Shown: positions 29,153-38,565 of the stretch, piece after piece
How the letters are laid out: each line of letters begins with the position of its first letter
Position numbering within the stretch: the stretch's first letter is position 1
Assembly: GCA_031291235.1 (NCBI GenBank)
Contig: JARLJL010000020.1
Coordinates: 1 to 64,000 of the forward strand
Source of the DNA: Sulfuriferula sp.
GTDB lineage: Bacteria; Pseudomonadota; Gammaproteobacteria; Burkholderiales; Sulfuriferulaceae
DNA: 64,000 bases
Reading direction: 5' to 3'
The notes under the pieces: model-generated
Databases searched by the model: none
What the model saw: only the letters and a program-made list of their open reading frames with translations
Told to the model about the DNA's origin: nothing
Program-made: the position numbers and the translations under genes

Positions 29153-30577
29153 ATGGACAATACTTATAACCGTACGACCCCTGCAGATGCGCTGGTGATT
29201 TTCGGCGTGACCGGCGATCTTGCCCACAAGATGATTTTCTCCGCGCTGTACGCCATGGTTAAACGCGGCGTACTTGATGTGCCGGTAGTGGGCGTTGCCG
29301 GTTCGCAGCTGAGTCTGGCGCAATTGCGGCAACGGGTAGAGGACAGCGTCGTGCAGGCCGGCAAGGTGGATGATCGCGCTGCCCTTGATCGCCTGCTGTC
29401 ATTGCTGCGCTATGTGGGCGGCGATTACAACGATCCGGACACATTCATTGCCCTCAAACAGGCATTGGGCGCTGCCCGTCGTCCGGCGCATTATCTGGCT
29501 ATCCCGCCTGCACTGTTCGAGACCGTGATCAAGGGGTTAGGCGCCGCAGGGCTGGCCGAGCAGGCGCGTCTTATCGTCGAGAAACCGTTCGGGCGCGACC
29601 TCGCTTCCGCTCAGGCGCTGAATCGCATCGCGCTGTCGGTGTTCGTGGAAGATGCCATTTTCCGTATCGACCACTATCTCGGGAAGGAGGCGATCATGAA
29701 TATTCTTTATTTCCGTTTCGCCAATTCCTTCCTCGAGCCGATCTGGAATCGCAATTACGTGTCCAGCGTGCAGATTACGCTGTCCGAGAATTTCGGCATC
29801 AAGGGGCGCGGCGGGTTTTACGAAAGCGCCGGTTGCCTGCGCGATGTCATACAGAATCATCTGTTCCAGATCGTCGCGTTGCTGGCGATGGAGCCGCCGG
29901 CGTATCAAGGATTCGGCGCCGTGCACAGCGAAAAGGCCAAGGTGTTCCAGGCCATGCGTCCGTTGCGGCCGGACGATGTGGTGCGCGGTCAGTACAGCGG
30001 CTATCGTCAGGAAGCGGGGGTCGCGCAGGACTCGGATGTCGAGACTTACTGCGCGCTGCGGCTGTTTATCGATTCCTGGCGCTGGCAAGGCGTGCCGTGG
30101 TATTTGCGTTCCGGCAAGTGTCTGGCGGCGACGGCCGCTGAGGTACTGGTCGAGCTGAAACCGCCGCCGCAGAAATTGTTCGACGATGCGGCAGCGGTGA
30201 CCGGGCTCGCCAATTATTTCCGATTCCGGATTTCCCCCAATTCTGCGGTTGCACTTGCCGCGCGGGTCAAGCGAGCGGGCAAGGAATTCACCGGCGATCA
30301 GCGCGAACTTTATCTGCTGGATGAACAGCCGGGGGCCGAAACGCCGTACGAGCGCTTGCTGGAGGACGCCATGGCCGGCGATGGTGCGCTGTTCACCCGT
30401 GAGGATGCCGTCGAAGCCGCCTGGACGGTGGTCGACCCGGTGCTCGACTCGTATCAGCAGGCATACCCCTATCAACCCGGCAGCTGGGGACCGCAACAAG
30501 CCGATGCGCTGATTGCCGCAGACGGCGGCTGGCACAACCCAATACCGGAACAGGACGCAAATGACCGCCATGAATGA
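29153..30577 (+). CDS. zwf: Glucose-6-phosphate 1-dehydrogenase
   Basis: Zwf oxidises glucose 6-phosphate to 6-phosphogluconolactone, making NADPH (or NADH) for the pentose phosphate or Entner-Doudoroff route. The 474-residue protein has the nucleotide-binding FGVTGDLAHK, the substrate motif VEKPFGRDL, and the active-site signature RIDHYLGKEA. NILYFRFANSFLEPIWNRNYVSSVQIT is well conserved. The stop lies 17 bases inside the acetyltransferase gene. In this cluster it can take up glucose 6-phosphate produced from glycogen once glucose 1-phosphate is isomerised; no phosphoglucomutase, pgl or edd lies in the window. Confidence 0.95.
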   Translation: MDNTYNRTTPADALVIFGVTGDLAHKMIFSALYAMVKRGVLDVPVVGVAGSQLSLAQLRQRVEDSVVQAGKVDDRAALDRLLSLLRYVGGDYNDPDTFIALKQALGAARRPAHYLAIPPALFETVIKGLGAAGLAEQARLIVEKPFGRDLASAQALNRIALSVFVEDAIFRIDHYLGKEAIMNILYFRFANSFLEPIWNRNYVSSVQITLSENFGIKGRGGFYESAGCLRDVIQNHLFQIVALLAMEPPAYQGFGAVHSEKAKVFQAMRPLRPDDVVRGQYSGYRQEAGVAQDSDVETYCALRLFIDSWRWQGVPWYLRSGKCLAATAAEVLVELKPPPQKLFDDAAAVTGLANYFRFRISPNSAVALAARVKRAGKEFTGDQRELYLLDEQPGAETPYERLLEDAMAGDGALFTREDAVEAAWTVVDPVLDSYQQAYPYQPGSWGPQQADALIAADGGWHNPIPEQDANDRHE

Positions 30578-31004
30578 AGAGATAGTGATCGTGCACGCGG
30601 ATGCGGCCCTGATGCAACAGGCATTCGCACTGCGCCATGAGGTGTTCGTGGTCGAGCAGTGTGTCCCGGTGGCGCTGGAAATCGACGAATACGATGCGAT
30701 TGCCGTGCATTTGCTGGCGCGCCGCGAAGGCGTTGCTGTGGCGACCTTGAGGCTGCTGCCCGATGCAGAGCGGATCAAAATCGGACGGGTTGCGGTCAGT
30801 CTCAATCTGCGTTGTCAGGGCATAGGCCGCAGATTGATGCAGCGGGCGCTGGATTATGCGGCAGCATCCGGGTTTGGCGAGGCGATACTGGATGCGCAGG
30901 TGAGTTCGATGCCGTTTTATCGTAGGCTGGGCTTCGTTGAAGGGGGCGATATATTCGACGATGCCGGGATTCCGCATATGCGCATGTCGCTGCGGCTGCG
31001 CTGA
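30561..31004 (+). CDS. GNAT acetyltransferase, ElaA-like
   Basis: A 147-residue GNAT-fold protein. Acetyl-CoA site: IGRVAVSLNLRCQGIGRRLM (the Q/RxxGxG/A motif). The N-terminal FALRHEVFVVEQCVP and the C-terminal DDAGIPHMRMSLRLR are the hallmarks of the ElaA group, whose natural substrate is unknown. ATG at 30561 follows AGGAC and overlaps zwf by 17 bases; an ATG at 30570 is an alternative. Confidence 0.85.
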   Translation: MTAMNEEIVIVHADAALMQQAFALRHEVFVVEQCVPVALEIDEYDAIAVHLLARREGVAVATLRLLPDAERIKIGRVAVSLNLRCQGIGRRLMQRALDYAAASGFGEAILDAQVSSMPFYRRLGFVEGGDIFDDAGIPHMRMSLRLR

Positions 31005-31020
31005 TACCGGCGTTGCCGGG

Positions 31021-32418
31021 TCAGGATGCGGCGTGGGTGCTTTCCTGTGCTGTTTTCCATAGTGCCAGCGCTGCAGCGACAGCGGCGATGACCGGCGGCC
31101 AGTCGCCGCTGCGTGTCTGACGGAATAGACGCATGTGCTGAGGATACCAGGGCGAGTCGCTGCGTTCGGTTAGCCAGCGCCAGTCGGTACGGTAATCCGG
31201 CAGCAGTACCCAGCAGGGTTTGCCCAGGCTGCCGGCCAGATGCGCTACGGCTGTGTCTACGCTGATGACCAGATCCAGCTGCGAAATGACGGCGGCCGTA
31301 TCGGCAAAATCCTGCAGCGCCGGTTCCAGCGCGAGTAGCTGCAGGCCTGCGGGTGGGTGCAATGCTTCCTCTTCGCCCGGGCCTTTTTGCAGGCTGACAA
31401 ATTGCACTCCGGTCACAGCACCCAGCGGGGCGAATGCGGATAACCCGGGCAGGGAGCGATCTGCATCGTTTTCGAATTGGGCGTTGCCGCGCCATGCCAG
31501 CCCGACGCGGGGTGCGGATGCCGGCAGGCGCGACGCCCAGCATGCTGCGGTGGCAGGATCTGCCGCCAGATAGGGGATAGGGGCAGGAATGGTATCGGCG
31601 CGCGTGCCGCAGTGATACGGCAGGCTCATCGGCAATGTCCAGTAATCCCAGTTTGCGGCGGATATGTCGTCGTTGATGCCGCGGATTTCGTCGACGCCGG
31701 GCAGGGTCGCAAACAGGGTTTGCAGGCCGGGGTGGCAAATCAGCGTAACGCGCGCCGCACCCATGGCTTTGAGCGCAACGGCATAGCGGCAGAACTGTAT
31801 CATGTCGCCGTGACCAGCTTCAAAGCCGATGACGATGGATTTTCCTGTCAAGGGCTCGCCTTGCCAGCGCGCGCAACTGAAATAGCCGGCCATATAGTCA
31901 TTCCAGGCCCGCGCTTCCAGACACGGCCAGCCTTCCTCGAAGCGTCCCTGACGCAGCAGCAGGTAGCTCAGATTAAAGCGGGCCTTGGCATAACCGGCAT
32001 CCAGCGCCATGGCCTGGCGATAGCATTGTTCTGCTTCGGTTTCGCGTTTCATACAGGCCAGCAGTACCCCCAGATTAGACCAGGCCGCAGCCGACTCCGG
32101 CGCTTGCTGTACGGCCAGCCGGTTGACCGTTTCGGCTTCGTCGTAGCGTTTCATGTTCAGCAGCAATACGCCAAGATTCAGTTGCACCTGAACGTTGCCG
32201 GGGTAGAGCGCAATGGCGCGGCGATAACAGGATTCGGCTTCCTGCATTGCACCGGCCTGTTCTCGGAGCATCGCCAGATTAGCCAGTGCTTCGCTGAAAT
32301 CCGGTGCCAGCGCCAGCGCCCGGCGGAAGCATCGCTCCGCCTCATCGCTAGCGCCCGTGCGCATGTGGCGGTTGCCTTCGAAGAACAATGTTTCTGCCGG
32401 GGTCAGGTGAGCGGTCAT
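31021..32418 (-). CDS. TPR-repeat protein with glycosyltransferase-9-like C-terminus
   Basis: The 465-residue protein has about five tetratricopeptide repeats in its first 200 residues (for example EAERCFRRALALAPDFSEALANL and EAESCYRRAIALYPGNVQVQLNL), then a Rossmann-like region ending in DLVISVDTAVAHLAGSLGKPCWVLLP. That last motif is the donor-binding site typical of heptosyltransferase/GT9-like proteins. Proteins with this architecture are widespread in betaproteobacteria and are supposed to glycosylate proteins or surface structures; the substrate is unknown. It is transcribed alone and convergent with the acetyltransferase gene. Confidence 0.82.
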   Translation of the reverse strand: MTAHLTPAETLFFEGNRHMRTGASDEAERCFRRALALAPDFSEALANLAMLREQAGAMQEAESCYRRAIALYPGNVQVQLNLGVLLLNMKRYDEAETVNRLAVQQAPESAAAWSNLGVLLACMKRETEAEQCYRQAMALDAGYAKARFNLSYLLLRQGRFEEGWPCLEARAWNDYMAGYFSCARWQGEPLTGKSIVIGFEAGHGDMIQFCRYAVALKAMGAARVTLICHPGLQTLFATLPGVDEIRGINDDISAANWDYWTLPMSLPYHCGTRADTIPAPIPYLAADPATAACWASRLPASAPRVGLAWRGNAQFENDADRSLPGLSAFAPLGAVTGVQFVSLQKGPGEEEALHPPAGLQLLALEPALQDFADTAAVISQLDLVISVDTAVAHLAGSLGKPCWVLLPDYRTDWRWLTERSDSPWYPQHMRLFRQTRSGDWPPVIAAVAAALALWKTAQESTHAAS

Positions 32419-32630
32419 GGCGATCGGGTAACGGATGGGAGCAAATGCGGCTGGTATTTGCGGTCAATTATGCGCCAGTAGCGTATTGCCGGGCAAGATT
32501 AACGGCTGGATTGTTGTTGCGATATCCGCAACGCAGCGGGAAAAGTATTACCCTGAACCACGCAATGGGGTAAATTGGCTATACCGGCGCATTGCGTTAC
32601 AGGGTGCCATTTTCAGGGATTTGCCTAGCG
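32419..32630. other. Divergent intergenic region, TPR gene / P-type ATPase
   Basis: About 210 bases between two divergent genes. A 6-bp hairpin GTTGCG/CGCAAC (32516-32521 and 32527-32532) around ATATC is visible. No convincing -35/-10 pair was found on either strand. Confidence 0.4.
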
Positions 32631-35159
32631 ATGGATAATCATGAATTTCCTGCCGGTTTGACGGCGGCGGAGGCCGCTGCCAGACAGGTGGCTGAAGGTT
32701 ACAACGAGTTGGCTGTCGATCAGGAACATAGTCTGTTTAACATCGTACTGGAAGTGGTACGCGAACCGATGTTTCTGCTATTGCTGGGGGCGGGAGCCAT
32801 TTATGCGTTGCTGGGCGATCTGCATGAAGCCCTGATATTGCTTGGGTTTGTGTGCGTGATCATGGGCGTGACGATACTGCAGGAACGCCGAACCGAACAG
32901 GCGCTTGCCGCCTTGCGCGATCTTTCCAGTCCGCGGGCGCTGGTCATACGCGACGGCAAGCCGCTGCGTATTGCCGGTCGCGAAGTGGTGCGCGACGATG
33001 TGTTGGTATTGAGCGAGGGCGATCGCGTTGCGGCCGATGCGTCGATATTGACGGCGCATGAGCTGGCAGCAAACGAATCGCTGCTGACGGGGGAATCGGA
33101 AGCAGTTGCCAAGCGTGTGCCGTCTGTCGAAGCGGATATAACCAGCTCCGCATGTCGCGTTTATGCCGGTACGCTGTTAACCGGCGGTCAGGGTCTGGCG
33201 CGTGTCACGGCAATCGGCGTCGCCACCGAATTAGGCAAAATCGGTAAATCGCTGCAAAGCATTAGCAGCGAGTCATCGCCGTTGCAACGCGAGATTGCTG
33301 CATTGACCAGACAACTGGCCGTGATCGGTATCGGCTTGTGCGTGGCGGTTACTGCGCTTTTCGTGTTATCCCGCGGTGGCTGGCTGAACGGTCTGCTGGC
33401 CGGGATCACCTTGGCAATGGGCATATTGCCGCAGGAATTTCCTGTCATCATGATCGTTTTTCTGGCATTCGGCGCGCGTCGTATCGCCACACAGCGGGTG
33501 CTGACGCGACGACTCAGCGCCATTGAAACACTGGGCGAAACCACGGTGCTGTGTGTCGACAAGACCGGCACGCTGACGCAGAACCGCATGGCTGTCGCCG
33601 CGTTGGTAGTGGGCGAGTCATGGTTGGATGTGGCGCAGATGGAAGGCGGCAATGTCGTCGAATTGCCGGAGATTTTTCACGAGTTGCTGGAATATACCGT
33701 ACTTGCCAGCGAAATCGAGCCGCACGATCCTATGGAACAGGCGTTTCAGCGTTTTGCCCAGACATGGCTTGCCAATACCGAACATCTGCATACCGACTGG
33801 GCGTTGGCGCGCGAATATGAGCTGACCCCGCAAATGCTGGCGATGTCGCATTTGTGGCGCATCCCCGAACATAGTCATCAAGCGGTGGCGACGAAAGGCG
33901 CGCCCGAGGCGATAGCCGATCTTTGCCATCTGGCTGAGCCCGAACGCATACGTATCGCTGCGCAGGCTGCCGCTATGGCAGATCGCGGGTTACGGGTGCT
34001 GGGGATTGCCAAGGCTGTGCATAGCGGGGACGACTGGCCTGCCATCCAGCATGATTTCGATTTCGAATTTCTCGGTTTGACGGGGCTGGCCGATCCTTTG
34101 CGCGTCGAAGTGCCGGCAGCTGTTGAGGAGTGTCGGCAGGCCGGCATCCGCGTGGTGATGATTACCGGCGATCATCCGCGCACGGCATCGGCTATAGCGG
34201 CGAGTGCCGGTATAGATAACAGCCGGATATTGACGGGTGCCGAGTTTCAGCAGCTGGATGGCGCCAGCCTGACTGAGCAGATTGAGCATACTTGCGTCTT
34301 TGCACGGGTGACGCCGCAACAGAAGCTGGTCATCGTCGAAGCCTTGAAGGCGGGCGGCGAGATCGTAGCGATGACCGGCGACGGGGTAAACGATGCGCCT
34401 GCGCTGAAAGCAGCGCATATCGGCATTGCCATGGGCAAGCGCGGCACCGATGTGGCACGCGAGGCAGCATCGCTGGTGCTGCTGGACGATGATTTCGGCG
34501 CTATCGTCAAGGCGGTCAGTCTGGGGCGGCGCATTTATGCCAACCTGCGCCAGGCCATGATTTATACGCTGGCGGTGCATGTGCCGATTATCGGCCTTTC
34601 CATTTTGCCGTTACTGTTCGGTCTGCCGCTGGTGCTGGCGCCGATTCATATTGCTTTTCTCGAGCTGGTGATAGATCCGGCCTGTTCCGTTGTGTTTGAA
34701 GCGGAAGCTGCTGATGCCGGGCTGATGCGGCGCGCACCGCGCAGACCGGGGGAGTCTCTGTTGTCTGGGGGCCAGATTGCATTGAGCCTGGCGATGGGGA
34801 GCGTCAGCACTCTGGTGGTGATGGGTTTGTACGGCGCGGCGCTGGCCTCGGGTATCGATGCGGCGGTAGCGCGGACTTTGGCTTTTGTCGCGCTTATCGC
34901 AGCCAATTCGGTGCTGATTTTCAGTAGCCGCTCAACGCTGCCGGGCAGGGTGCGGCGCGGCGGTAATCGCGTTGCATACCGGGTGTTGGCCGTTACCTTG
35001 CTGGCGCTGATACTGGTCACCGGTGTGCCGGCATTTGCCCAGGTATTTGCCTTCGTACCTATAGGCGTTTGGTATTGGCTGGGCGCGTTTGCGCTGGGCG
35101 CTGGTTCTTTTGGTTTATTTGAAGCGGTGAAATGGCTGGGGACGAAGATGCGGGGCTGA
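32631..35159 (+). CDS. P-type cation-transporting ATPase
   Basis: An 842-residue ion pump of the P2-like group. All catalytic motifs are present: TGES (153-156, actuator), DKTGTLTQN with phosphorylated D310, KGAPE, GDHPRTA, and TGDGVNDAPALK (hinge). Membrane helices flank these in the usual 2+2+6 pattern. The TM4 ion motif reads PQEFP (267-271) rather than PEGLP of Ca2+ pumps or PEMLP of Mg2+ pumps, so the transported ion cannot be assigned from the motif. The frame extends to a TTG at 32592; ATG 32631 is preferred by homology, although its ribosome site is poor. Confidence 0.9.
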   Translation: MDNHEFPAGLTAAEAAARQVAEGYNELAVDQEHSLFNIVLEVVREPMFLLLLGAGAIYALLGDLHEALILLGFVCVIMGVTILQERRTEQALAALRDLSSPRALVIRDGKPLRIAGREVVRDDVLVLSEGDRVAADASILTAHELAANESLLTGESEAVAKRVPSVEADITSSACRVYAGTLLTGGQGLARVTAIGVATELGKIGKSLQSISSESSPLQREIAALTRQLAVIGIGLCVAVTALFVLSRGGWLNGLLAGITLAMGILPQEFPVIMIVFLAFGARRIATQRVLTRRLSAIETLGETTVLCVDKTGTLTQNRMAVAALVVGESWLDVAQMEGGNVVELPEIFHELLEYTVLASEIEPHDPMEQAFQRFAQTWLANTEHLHTDWALAREYELTPQMLAMSHLWRIPEHSHQAVATKGAPEAIADLCHLAEPERIRIAAQAAAMADRGLRVLGIAKAVHSGDDWPAIQHDFDFEFLGLTGLADPLRVEVPAAVEECRQAGIRVVMITGDHPRTASAIAASAGIDNSRILTGAEFQQLDGASLTEQIEHTCVFARVTPQQKLVIVEALKAGGEIVAMTGDGVNDAPALKAAHIGIAMGKRGTDVAREAASLVLLDDDFGAIVKAVSLGRRIYANLRQAMIYTLAVHVPIIGLSILPLLFGLPLVLAPIHIAFLELVIDPACSVVFEAEAADAGLMRRAPRRPGESLLSGGQIALSLAMGSVSTLVVMGLYGAALASGIDAAVARTLAFVALIAANSVLIFSSRSTLPGRVRRGGNRVAYRVLAVTLLALILVTGVPAFAQVFAFVPIGVWYWLGAFALGAGSFGLFEAVKWLGTKMRG

Positions 35160-35175
35160 TTGCCTGTGGCAAGAA

Positions 35176-38100
35176 TTATTTTTCGGCGGCGTCCTGCGCG
35201 GGCAGCCAGTTGCGCACAAATGCTTCGAACCCGGCAGCGGGCAAGGCTTGACTGTAATAGTAGCCTTGCACTTCGTCGCACTTTTGCTCGCGCAAATACG
35301 CCAATTGATCTGCGGTTTCTACCCCTTCGGCTATGGTCTGGAAGCCCAGACTCTGCGCCATGCTGATGATGGCAGCAACAATGGCCCGGTCTTCGGGGTC
35401 GGTACCGATGTCGCGGACAAAGGATTGATCGATCTTGAGTTTGTATACCTGGAATTTCTTGAGGTAACTGAGCGAGGAATAGCCGGTACCGAAATCGTCT
35501 ATGGACATGCATATACCACGGCTGTGTAGGTCATTCATGACTGCAATCGCTGCAAGCGGATCGTCCATGGCCACGCTTTCGGTTAGCTCCAGTTCAAGAT
35601 ATTGGGCCGGCAGGCCGGTTTCGTGCAGTATGGTGCTGACCAGTTCTGGCAGGCGAGCATGACGGAACTGAACTGCGGAGAGATTGACCGCGATGATCAT
35701 GGGTGCAATACCTGCATCCATCCAGGATCTTAATTGGCGTGTCGCGGTGCGCAATACCCATTCGCCGATCTGATAGATCTGCCCGCTGTCTTCTGCGATG
35801 GGGATGAATTCGGCCGGCGATATCATGCCCAGCTCGGGATGCTGCCAGCGTACCAAGGCTTCTGCGCCGATGATCCGGTCGTTCTCCATGGAAATTTGAG
35901 GTTGGTAATGGACTTCGAGCTGGTTGCGTTCCAGTGCCCTGCGTAGCGCGTTTTCCAGGGTTAGATTGCGGGCAGATCGTGCCTGCATTTCATTGGTGAA
36001 ATAACAGTGGCCGTTACGCCCGGCCTGTTTCGCGCGATACATGGCCACGTCGGCGGCTTTGACCAGCATGTCGAAATCGGCGCCGTCATCCGGATACATG
36101 GCGATGCCGATGGAGCAGGTAATAGTGAGTTCGTGGTCGCCCAGATGGTAGGGCTGGGTCACGATGGCCAGCAGTTTTTCCGCTACGTGCGCGGCTTCGT
36201 CAATATTGGTGTTGGGCAATACGAAAATAAATTCGTCGCCGCCCATACGCGAAACCGTATCTTCATCGCGTATTGCTGTCTGCAGCCGTTGCGCCAGGGT
36301 GACCAGCAATTCGTCGCCGACGCGGTGGCCGAGGTTATCGTTGATATTCTTGAAATGATCGAGATCGCAGAATAATACTGCCAATGGCATACCGTTGCGT
36401 TGAGCGATGCTGATGGCCTGATGGGCTCGCTCGTCCAGCAGCAGTCGGTTAGGCAGTTTGGTGAGCGGGTCGTAATGGCCGAGCTGATGGATGTGCGCCT
36501 CGGCCTGTTTGCGTTCGATGGCGATGGAGATGAAGTGCGCCACCATCTCGATTAATTGGATGTCATGGCTGTCGGGCTGGGCCGGTGCCGCGTGGTATAT
36601 CGCAAAAGTACCTAATACTTTATGCGTCGAGGAGATGATGGGCTCGGACCAGCATGAGCCTAAATGGGCTTGTTCAGCCAGATACTTGTAGTTTGCCCAG
36701 TAGGGATGGTGGGCGATATCCTCGACGATGGTGCGCTGGCCGGTGTAGGCCGCATTGCCGCAGGAGCCGACGCCGGGGCCGATGCGGGCGCCCTCAATCG
36801 CGGTATTGAAAAATTCAGGCAGACTGGGAGCGGCGCCGACGTGCAGGTGCTGCCCATCGTCGTCGAGCAGAAGGATGCTGCATATGGAATGCGGTCTGAG
36901 AATTTCCAGTCGGCGGATAATCTCGTCCAATATGACTGCGAGCGGTTTGTCGCTGGTAATGCGTTCCAGTACGAAACTGCGTTCCGCTTCCATTTGTTGC
37001 GCATGCTGTTGTTCGGCCATGCGTGCAAAACCATTCAATGCATAGTCGATATCCATGACCATTTCCGTCAGCAGGTCCTGTGCCGCCTGGTCGAAAGCGT
37101 CTATTTCGTCGCTGTACATGGTAAAAGCGCCGACAACTTTGCCGTTACGGTGTAGCGGCAAGGCTGCAGCCGCATTCCAGTCGATTTTCATGCTCTGCTG
37201 TTGTTGCGTTGCCGGGGGCGTGTCGTGTTGAAAATCCTTGTGCCAGACCGGGTGATCGTTGCGCATGGCGGTGCAGGCAGGACCGCATTTGTAAGGCTCG
37301 CTGTCGCTTGGCGACATGGAAATATTTTGTAAATATTCAATACCTTCGCCATAACTGGCAATGGGGGCAAGATGTGTATTTTCCATCCAGCCTATCCATG
37401 CCATTTTCATGCCGCCGAGTTCTACTGCAATCCGGCAGATTTGCGGGAACAGTTCTGCTGCATTGGTACTGTGTATGATGGCCTGATTGCATTGACTTAA
37501 TGCAGCATACAGTCTGCTCTGACGCAGGGTGTTTTCTTCAGCCTGGTTGCGTTCGTTGTTCAGCCTGTTCAGTTTGGCCTGTGTTGCTGCAAGCCAGCCC
37601 AGCACGCTATTTTCGGTACCGGGGATGACAGGTATGGGCGTGGAAAAATCGCCGTTGCCTATGCGGGCAATATGCCGGTATAGCGTATCAACCTCGCCGC
37701 CCAGCGTCGCGTATAAGGCTCGGTAGGCGCGCCACAGCATATATAGCAACATGAAACCCAGCAGGATGAATGTGATGCGCAAGGATGTGGCGGTAGCCTC
37801 GGCGCGTTCGACGGTAGTCAGGGTGCGTTGTTCCATCATTTGCTGGAATTCGCCGATAGGCCGCATGATGTTGGCCTTGGCCTGATAGTATTGCGCGCTA
37901 TGCAATAGCCGCATTGCTGCGATGTGGGTATTGTCGGCGTGCTGTATGTCGTTTTCAACCAGTTTCATTGCCAGGAATTCGGTGCTGGTCAGTGCGTCGG
38001 AATTGGCTTTGGCCTGAGCCAGTTTGGCAAATTCGGCATCGGTAAATCCGGCTTGCCGCATTAAATCCAGCAACGCGATTGCCTTGCCGCTGCTGGGCCG

Positions 38101-38439
38101 TGGCCGACTGTCGTCGAGTGGTACCAGATCCCAGTAGATATTTTCGTAATGTAGAGGGCGCGGCAATTTGCCGTTACGGATATCGAGAATTTCCTGATAA
38201 TGCTGTTTGTAAATCTCCTGACCGGTGGCGGCATAGGCACGCACCATGCGGGTAAGGTCGTCAGAGGACTGGCGTAGTTCATCGGCCAGCAGATACGATT
38301 GCAGGCGCAAATCGTTGACGCGATCTATCTGTTTTTCTGCATTCACGTAAATGGCAAAAGCGACGGCGAGCACGCCGTACATGACGAGCGTAAGCCATAT
38401 ATGGCGTGAAAATTGGGAGGAACCGATCTTGGGGAACAT
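35176..38439 (-). CDS. GAF-GGDEF-EAL cyclic-di-GMP signalling protein
   Basis: A 1087-residue inner-membrane sensor. Order: TM1 (about 14-33), periplasmic region to about 220, TM2 (221-240), a HAMP-like linker, GAF 1 (about 315-465), GAF 2 (about 495-640), GGDEF (motif 733-737, GGDEF intact) and EAL (EAL at 860-862, DDFGTGYS at 981-988). The inhibitory I-site RxxD (724-727) is kept. Both output domains look catalytically complete, so it may make or degrade c-di-GMP depending on input. What the periplasmic and GAF domains sense is unknown. It is convergent with the ATPase and ends 16 bases from it. Confidence 0.93.
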   Translation of the reverse strand: MFPKIGSSQFSRHIWLTLVMYGVLAVAFAIYVNAEKQIDRVNDLRLQSYLLADELRQSSDDLTRMVRAYAATGQEIYKQHYQEILDIRNGKLPRPLHYENIYWDLVPLDDSRPRPSSGKAIALLDLMRQAGFTDAEFAKLAQAKANSDALTSTEFLAMKLVENDIQHADNTHIAAMRLLHSAQYYQAKANIMRPIGEFQQMMEQRTLTTVERAEATATSLRITFILLGFMLLYMLWRAYRALYATLGGEVDTLYRHIARIGNGDFSTPIPVIPGTENSVLGWLAATQAKLNRLNNERNQAEENTLRQSRLYAALSQCNQAIIHSTNAAELFPQICRIAVELGGMKMAWIGWMENTHLAPIASYGEGIEYLQNISMSPSDSEPYKCGPACTAMRNDHPVWHKDFQHDTPPATQQQQSMKIDWNAAAALPLHRNGKVVGAFTMYSDEIDAFDQAAQDLLTEMVMDIDYALNGFARMAEQQHAQQMEAERSFVLERITSDKPLAVILDEIIRRLEILRPHSICSILLLDDDGQHLHVGAAPSLPEFFNTAIEGARIGPGVGSCGNAAYTGQRTIVEDIAHHPYWANYKYLAEQAHLGSCWSEPIISSTHKVLGTFAIYHAAPAQPDSHDIQLIEMVAHFISIAIERKQAEAHIHQLGHYDPLTKLPNRLLLDERAHQAISIAQRNGMPLAVLFCDLDHFKNINDNLGHRVGDELLVTLAQRLQTAIRDEDTVSRMGGDEFIFVLPNTNIDEAAHVAEKLLAIVTQPYHLGDHELTITCSIGIAMYPDDGADFDMLVKAADVAMYRAKQAGRNGHCYFTNEMQARSARNLTLENALRRALERNQLEVHYQPQISMENDRIIGAEALVRWQHPELGMISPAEFIPIAEDSGQIYQIGEWVLRTATRQLRSWMDAGIAPMIIAVNLSAVQFRHARLPELVSTILHETGLPAQYLELELTESVAMDDPLAAIAVMNDLHSRGICMSIDDFGTGYSSLSYLKKFQVYKLKIDQSFVRDIGTDPEDRAIVAAIISMAQSLGFQTIAEGVETADQLAYLREQKCDEVQGYYYSQALPAAGFEAFVRNWLPAQDAAEK

Positions 38440-38508
38440 AGCGAGACTATAGCACCATGCACAATTATTGTGTCATTGGGCTGTCAGATTCAGTAATGCA
38501 GTAGACCG

Positions 38509-38536
38509 ACCATGCGCGCCGTTCGACGCGCATGGT
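38509..38536. repeat. Perfect 10-bp inverted repeat downstream of hupE
   Basis: ACCATGCGCG (38509-38518) pairs perfectly with CGCGCATGGT (38527-38536) around an 8-base loop, in the 124-base gap between the hydrogenase operon's last gene and the GGDEF-EAL gene. No T run follows on either strand. Confidence 0.7.
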
Positions 38537-38542
38537 ATTGGG

Positions 38543-38565
38543 GAAACGGGATGTGTTCCCGTTTC
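38543..38565 (-). terminator. Hairpin at the hupE stop codon
   Basis: GAAACGGGA (38543-38551) and TCCCGTTTC (38557-38565) form a perfect 9-bp stem whose inner arm overlaps the hupE stop. It lacks a T run, so it is a candidate 3'-end stabiliser or rho-assisted terminator of the hydrogenase operon, in tandem with the repeat at 38509-38536. Confidence 0.45.

Noticed and set aside
29537-30805. Minus-strand open frame of 422 codons opposite zwf
   Set aside because: Antisense to zwf and the acetyltransferase gene; composition (Arg/His/Gln-rich) is typical of a shadow frame.
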